Source: DATDPM01 sp041498815 (GTDB lineage: Bacteria > Pseudomonadota > Alphaproteobacteria > DATDPM01). From it: 8,866 nt of DNA. This document shows positions 5,704-8,866 of the stretch, in pieces. The position numbers and the translations under genes were made by a program. The notes under the pieces were generated by a model. It ran no database searches, had not been told where the DNA came from, and saw only the letters and a list, made by a program, of their open reading frames with translations. Positions within the stretch are counted from its first letter, which is position 1. Every line of letters starts with the position of its first letter. The stretch covers positions 1 to 8,866 of the forward strand of contig JBGQJC010000054.1 in NCBI GenBank assembly GCA_041498815.1, in the 5' to 3' direction.

Positions 5704-6765
5704 ATGGACGACCGACCGTTTCGCCGATATCTCCGGCTGCTGATCGCGCTGATCTTCGTGCCCGCGATCGCTTGGTGCGCCCTTGAGATCGGCCTCGATC
5801 CTTACCGCGTCTTCGGCCTCAGCGATTTCAACCGCCGGAATTTCGAGCCCAACACCCGGTATCTCAAGATCCATTACCTCGCCGCCGAACCCGGCCGCCT
5901 CGGCGGTTATCAAGGATTCATCCTCGGCACCTCGCGCGCCAATTTCTACCGGGTCGAAACCGCGGGGGCGCTGACGGGGCAGCGCTTCTACAACCTCAAT
6001 GTGTCGGCGGAAACGGTCGAAGGCATGTACCGCAAGCTGCGCTGGCTCATCGCCAACGGCAACCCGAAGACGGTTGTGGCCGCGCTGGACTATAACGTGC
6101 AGTTTCTGGGAATTTACCGTTATGACGACCCCGATGACCTGCTCCGCCTCGACCACCCGCTGGTTTCCGGCATGTCCCGGTTCGATTTTTATCCGGATTA
6201 CCTTTTCACCGGGGCCAAGTCATTGCGTCGCGTTGTGCGCGCGAACCTGATCACGAAGCGGACGCAATATGTATTCGATGTTTCGACCGGGCACGGTGCC
6301 GCGCCCGCTTGGGATGAGGACATGCGCGCCGATCCGGCGAAGTTCGCCGAACGGATCAAGCCGGCTCCGAAAGAATCCGGGCGAATGCCGCCGGACGACG
6401 ATGCGTTCGAGTATCTCGGGAAACTCGCGGCCCTTGCGGCCGGAAGCGGCATCGACCTCGTTTTCGTGGTGAACCCGATCAACCATGACCTGTTCGATTC
6501 CTTCGATGCCGCCGACTACCTCGCGTGGGAGGACCGGTTGGCCGCACTCGATCGGCCGGTGTGGGATTTTTCGGGCCACAACGAGCTGACCAACGACGAC
6601 CGGAACTATTACGAAACCAGTCACTTCACCGCCGCCGTTGGAGACGCGGTGCTGAGGCAGGTTCTCGTCCGCAATGGTGCCGGCGTCGGCGTGCGGCTCA
6701 CGCCCGGGGTTGTGGATGCCAGGCGTCAGGCTCTGATTTCGGCGGGGGCTTTGCCGAACGATTAG
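5704..6765 (+). CDS. Membrane-anchored SGNH-like protein, MBOAT partner
   Basis: A 353-residue protein with one N-terminal membrane anchor (about residues 8-28, after the positive RPFRRYLR) and a predicted periplasmic domain. The domain resembles the SGNH/AlgJ-type proteins that receive acyl groups from an MBOAT partner and place them on a glycan. Visible: a nucleophile-like GTSR (Ser77), LDYN (about 128-131) and VVNPIN (255-260). A C-terminal NYYETSHFTAAVGD places His307 at the usual catalytic His. The acid expected three residues before that His (DxxH) is Glu304 here, a conservative change that could matter. The gene starts 1 nt after the MBOAT stop (TGAGATG), giving translational coupling and the same transcript. 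I do not recognise a named gene. The assignment rests on partner context, the anchor and motif order, so the fold is likely but the acceptor is unknown. Confidence 0.75.
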   Translation: MDDRPFRRYLRLLIALIFVPAIAWCALEIGLDPYRVFGLSDFNRRNFEPNTRYLKIHYLAAEPGRLGGYQGFILGTSRANFYRVETAGALTGQRFYNLNVSAETVEGMYRKLRWLIANGNPKTVVAALDYNVQFLGIYRYDDPDDLLRLDHPLVSGMSRFDFYPDYLFTGAKSLRRVVRANLITKRTQYVFDVSTGHGAAPAWDEDMRADPAKFAERIKPAPKESGRMPPDDDAFEYLGKLAALAAGSGIDLVFVVNPINHDLFDSFDAADYLAWEDRLAALDRPVWDFSGHNELTNDDRNYYETSHFTAAVGDAVLRQVLVRNGAGVGVRLTPGVVDARRQALISAGALPND

Positions 6766-6773
6766 CTCGGCCG

Positions 6774-6796
6774 GCCGCCGACGGATGTTCGGCGGC
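6774..6796. terminator. Candidate bidirectional hairpin between convergent genes
   Basis: GCCGCCGA (6774-6781) and TCGGCGGC (6789-6796) make a perfect 8-bp stem with a 7-nt loop. It sits in the 32-bp gap between the stop of the SGNH-like gene and the stop of the converging DUF1761-type gene. It is well placed to end both transcripts, but no T-run immediately follows on either strand; TTTTT at 6808-6812 lies inside the facing gene. Confidence 0.45.
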
Positions 6797-6797
6797 G

Positions 6798-7232
6798 TCA
6801 GGCGCGCTTTTTGAGCCAACTCCCGATGATCGCGCCCATGACGATATAGCTCACGAGGTCATAGCCGCCGTCGATCCAGAAGAGCCCCAACGGGCGCCCG
6901 CCGAAGATGACGTTGTCGGCCCTGACCGTGGCGGCGAAGCCGAGCCAGCAAACGATCGCGATGACCGCTCCGCAGCGCCAGCTCTCGCCCTTCGTCCAGT
7001 CGATGAGCAAGGCCAGGCAAAAGGCGACGACCAGGGCGACGATGAAGCCCTTGATATAGGCCTGAACCATCATGCCCGCTTCCGGCGGACTGGTGAAGCC
7101 GGCGAGGCTCATCCACTGCGCTCCGAAGACGCCGGGCCGATACCAGATGCCGCCGATCACCATCGCCGCCACGGCCGCGGCGAGCACCGCCAAGTAGTTG
7201 ATCCGTTTGAAATCGATGTCCTTCGAAGTCAT
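6798..7232 (-). CDS. DUF1761-type small integral membrane protein
   Basis: A 144-residue protein with about four membrane segments: residues about 12-31 (NYLAVLAAAVAAMVIGGIWY), 58-77, 87-105 and 118-138, ending in a basic KKR. The N-terminal INYLAVLAAAVA...GGIWYRPGVFG...WM pattern matches my memory of the DUF1761 family, which has no established function. The start is the ATG at 7232, supported by AGGGGG 6 nt upstream. An in-frame extension to 7337 would overlap the end of rlmB and add arginine-rich residues, so it is rejected. It follows rlmB by 28 bp on the same strand and is probably co-transcribed; that neighbour does not explain its role. It converges on the acyltransferase operon. Confidence 0.82.
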   Translation of the reverse strand: MTSKDIDFKRINYLAVLAAAVAAMVIGGIWYRPGVFGAQWMSLAGFTSPPEAGMMVQAYIKGFIVALVVAFCLALLIDWTKGESWRCGAVIAIVCWLGFAATVRADNVIFGGRPLGLFWIDGGYDLVSYIVMGAIIGSWLKKRA

Positions 7233-7260
7233 GTCATCCCCCCTGTCCAGTACCGATCCT

Positions 7261-8196
7261 TCAGAGCTTAGGCTTTGGAACCGCCTTGGCGCCAGACGTG
7301 ACCGCGTAAAGTGCCACCGCCGCCGCATTCGAAACATTGAGGCTGGCGCCGGCTTGGGCCATGGGGATGCGCACCAGAAGATCGCAGGATTCCCTGGTCA
7401 ACCGGCGCAAGCCTTTGCCCTCGGCCCCGAGCACGAGCGCGGTTTTTCCCGATAATCCCGCCTCATTGAGCGTTTTCTCGGCCCCGGCATCGAGCCCGGC
7501 CGTCCAGAATCCCGCCTCCTTGAGTTCGTCCAAGGCACGCACCAAATTAGTGACCCGCACCAGCGGCACGGCTTCGAGCGCGCCGGAAGCGGCTTTCGCC
7601 AGCGCCGCCGTCTGCTGGGGCGCGTGGCGCTCGGTCACCACCACGGCCAGCGCCCCGAAAGCGGCGGCCGACCGCAGCACGGCTCCAACATTCCGGGGAT
7701 CTTCTACCTGATCCAGCACCACGATCACGGCGGTATCAAAAGGCGCCGCCGTGCGGCAGATATCGCCCAGATCGCGCTCGGCCGGGGGCCCCGCCAAGAG
7801 GGCTATTCCCTGGTGCACGGCCTCGGTCGCGAGGCGGGAGGCGATCTGGTCGCGGGACAGGATTTCGGCCTCGGGCAGACCCGGGCGAATGCGGCGAAGG
7901 CTAGCCAGTCTTTCGCCGATCGTTTGGGCCGAATCGGGGGTGAGCAACAGGCGGTGGCAGGCGCGATCGGTATTGGCCAGCGCCGCCAGCACCGTGTGGA
8001 TGCCGTAAAGCCAGGTTCCGTGCGTCGGTTTCGGGCTCGAAACCCGCGCTGGCGGGGCTTTTTCGATGCGGGGCGGCAGGCGCGAAACCCCTTGCCGCAA
8101 CCGCGACGGCGGGGCTTTTTCGGTGCGCGGCGGTTTTCTCGGAACCCCTTGGCGGGCTTTGGGTTTGCCCCGGCGGTCGCGGTTCTTGTGATTCAT
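7261..8196 (-). CDS. rlmB: 23S rRNA Gm2251 2'-O-methyltransferase RlmB (SpoU/TrmH family)
   Basis: RlmB methylates the 2'-O of G2251 in the 23S rRNA P loop using S-adenosylmethionine. The 311-residue protein has a basic proline-rich tail (1-58), an N-terminal substrate-binding domain starting at WLYGIHTVLAAL (about 62-73), and a SPOUT methyltransferase domain. The three family motifs are clear: LDQVEDPRNVGAVLRSA with the conserved Asn and Arg, LVLGAEGKGLRR in the cofactor knot, and SLNVSNAAAVALY near the C-terminus. E. coli RlmB is 243 residues; the excess is mostly the tail, which holds two tandem 19-residue repeats. The ATG at 8196 has no Shine-Dalgarno. TATTAC at 8208-8213 on the minus strand is 11 nt before the ATG, so the message could be nearly leaderless. 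It is divergent from tRNA-Tyr/tRNA-Gly/tuf, a grouping I recall as common in Alphaproteobacteria. Other TrmH-family members are possible, but motif content and context favour RlmB. Confidence 0.9.
   Translation of the reverse strand: MNHKNRDRRGKPKARQGVPRKPPRTEKAPPSRLRQGVSRLPPRIEKAPPARVSSPKPTHGTWLYGIHTVLAALANTDRACHRLLLTPDSAQTIGERLASLRRIRPGLPEAEILSRDQIASRLATEAVHQGIALLAGPPAERDLGDICRTAAPFDTAVIVVLDQVEDPRNVGAVLRSAAAFGALAVVVTERHAPQQTAALAKAASGALEAVPLVRVTNLVRALDELKEAGFWTAGLDAGAEKTLNEAGLSGKTALVLGAEGKGLRRLTRESCDLLVRIPMAQAGASLNVSNAAAVALYAVTSGAKAVPKPKL
8041..8154 (-). repeat. 57-bp in-frame tandem repeat in the rlmB 5' region
   Basis: Two adjacent 57-bp units (8041-8097 and 8098-8154) share 44 of 57 bases by my count, and both contain GGCGGGGCTTTTTCG. 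They encode residues 15-33 and 34-52 of RlmB, RQGVPRKPPRTEKAPPSRL and RQGVSRLPPRIEKAPPARV, with 14 of 19 residues identical. The period is exactly 19 codons, so copy number could change without a frameshift. It lies in the disordered basic tail. Confidence 0.85.
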
Positions 8197-8311
8197 GGGG
8201 CAGGGTCGTAATATGCCCGCTGAAATTACGCAAGTCTGGCCGGCAGCCGCGGTTCCGGGGACGGGACGGGCCGGAGCCTTTTGTTTTGCCCTTTTCTGCC
8301 GGTGATTGAAG

Positions 8312-8341
8312 TTGACTTTGAACGGTAAATATTCATATTTC
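8312..8341 (+). promoter_or_regulatory. Likely promoter of the tRNA-Tyr / tRNA-Gly / tuf cluster
   Basis: TTGACT at 8312-8317 is a good -35 element. The -10 falls in CATATTTC (8334-8341), for example CATATT at a 16-nt spacer or TATTTC at 18. The region is AT-rich within GC-rich surroundings and lies about 36 nt upstream of the tRNA-Tyr 5' end, which suits a short precursor leader. Confidence 0.55.
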
Positions 8342-8376
8342 GCTGTCCGTTGATCCGGGCTGCCTGGATTTGTGAC

Positions 8377-8462
8377 GGAGGGGTGGCCGAGCGGTCAATG
8401 GCAGCAGACTGTAAATCTGCCGACGTATGTCTACGTAGGTTCGAATCCTACCCCCTCCACCA
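8377..8462 (+). tRNA. tRNA-Tyr (anticodon GUA)
   Basis: An 86-nt class II tRNA with a long variable arm. The acceptor stem GGAGGGG pairs with CCCCTCC. The anticodon stem is GCAGA/TCTGC with loop CTGTAAA (anticodon GTA), and the T arm is GTAGG-TTCGAAT-CCTAC. The discriminator is A and CCA is encoded at 8460-8462. It is the first gene of a tRNA-Tyr/tRNA-Gly/tuf cluster matching the order of E. coli tyrU-glyT-(thrT)-tufB. Confidence 0.97.
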
Positions 8463-8511
8463 CCGGATCGGGGCGGCGGTGCCGGAGGCGGGTTTGGGAG
8501 CGAACCGCATT

Positions 8512-8585
<74 letters not shown>

Positions 8586-8591
8586 GTCGTG

Positions 8592-8631
8592 GCGGCCGCA
8601 TTCGAGCAACGATTTTGCGGTTGCCGGCCGC
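8592..8631 (+). promoter_or_regulatory. Bulged stem-loop in the tRNA-Gly / tuf spacer
   Basis: GCGGCCG (8592-8598) pairs with CGGCCGC (8625-8631), and inside it GCAAC (8606-8610) pairs with GTTGC (8620-8624). This gives a two-part helix with a 7-nt one-sided bulge and a 9-nt loop. It starts 6 nt after the tRNA CCA end and lies about 95 nt before the tuf start. No T-run follows, so it may be a processing signal or leader structure rather than a terminator. The rest of the spacer to 8726 shows no clear second promoter. Confidence 0.4.
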
Positions 8632-8726
8632 TTGAGCAAGGGTCCCGTCACTACTTGGTCATTACTTAGGTTTCTTTGATCACCGCATCCGCGACTTTGG
8701 CATTGAGGATTTGAGAGGCCGCGAGC

Positions 8727-8866
8727 ATGGCGAAAGCTAAATTTGAGCGCACCAAGCCGCATTGCAACATTGGGACGATTGGTCACGTGGACCATGGCAA
8801 GACGACGCTGACGGCGGCGATCACGAAGGTATTGGCCGAGACCGGGGGCGCGGAGTTCATGGCCTA
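8727..8866 (+). CDS. tuf: Elongation factor Tu, N-terminal part (runs off the window)
   Basis: EF-Tu is the GTPase that delivers aminoacyl-tRNA to the ribosome. Only 46 codons are present. They start MAKAKFERTKPHCNIGTIGH, carry the complete P-loop GHVDHGKT and continue into LTAAITKVLAE, an exact match to the family pattern. The ATG at 8727 has GAGAGG 8 nt upstream (8713-8718). The gene is cut by the window edge, not broken. It follows tRNA-Gly by 141 bp; co-transcription with the tRNAs is likely, as in E. coli tufB. Confidence 0.98.
   Translation, partial: MAKAKFERTKPHCNIGTIGHVDHGKTTLTAAITKVLAETGGAEFMA

Noticed and set aside
4046..5743. 565-residue plus-strand frame overlapping the MBOAT gene
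   Set aside because: It is arginine-rich out-of-frame translation of the same DNA with no recognisable domain.
7233..7337. N-terminal extension of the DUF1761-type gene to 7337
   Set aside because: The extension overlaps the end of rlmB and is arginine-rich. The ATG at 7232 has AGGGGG at good spacing and matches the family N-terminus.

Overview
The window looks like a chromosomal segment of a high-GC alphaproteobacterium, most plausibly in the Rhodospirillales/Rhizobiales neighbourhood. The reasons are the G/C-rich third codon positions in most genes, the EF-Tu N-terminus, and the order rlmB (divergent) / tRNA-Tyr / tRNA-Gly / tuf. The genus cannot be fixed from this sequence alone.

Layout. 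Positions 1-965 are an accessory patch: a broken, 94%-identical copy of the 3' end of msrB (1-111), a low-GC stretch with a repeat-like hairpin, and a lone RNase HI-like gene (299-790). Positions 965-2171 hold an exported methionine sulfoxide reductase operon read on the minus strand (msrA then msrB, 8-nt overlap). Then come a tRNA-Thr(UGU) (2370-2442, minus), a cluster of GC hairpins, and a 420-residue pentapeptide-repeat protein (2647-3909, minus). From 4164 to 6765 on the plus strand lies a tight two-gene operon: an AlgI-type MBOAT acyltransferase and a membrane-anchored SGNH-like protein. This pairing is typical of O-acylation of an extracytoplasmic glycan. Converging on it from the right is a minus-strand pair, rlmB (7261-8196) followed by a small DUF1761-type membrane protein (6798-7232). 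The right edge is translation machinery on the plus strand: tRNA-Tyr(GUA), tRNA-Gly(UCC) and the first 46 codons of tuf.

How the genes relate. MsrA and MsrB together repair both S and R epimers of methionine sulfoxide in envelope proteins; both carry export signals, MsrA a Sec-type one and MsrB a twin-arginine one. The MBOAT/SGNH pair is an envelope acylation module. RlmB, the tRNAs and EF-Tu belong to translation. No gap between genes exceeds 300 bases.

Most interesting. The duplicated msrB 3' end flanks a lower-GC segment with a single RNase H-like gene, in the orientation expected if a small integrative element (or its remnant) used the msrB 3' end as its attachment site and rebuilt the gene. 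The outer copy has lost the catalytic cysteine (Cys to Gly). Other points are the duplicated module architecture of the pentapeptide protein, a 57-bp in-frame tandem repeat in the basic tail of RlmB, and a tRNA-Thr(UGU) about 6 kb from, and opposite in strand to, a Tyr-Gly-tuf cluster that includes this tRNA in E. coli.
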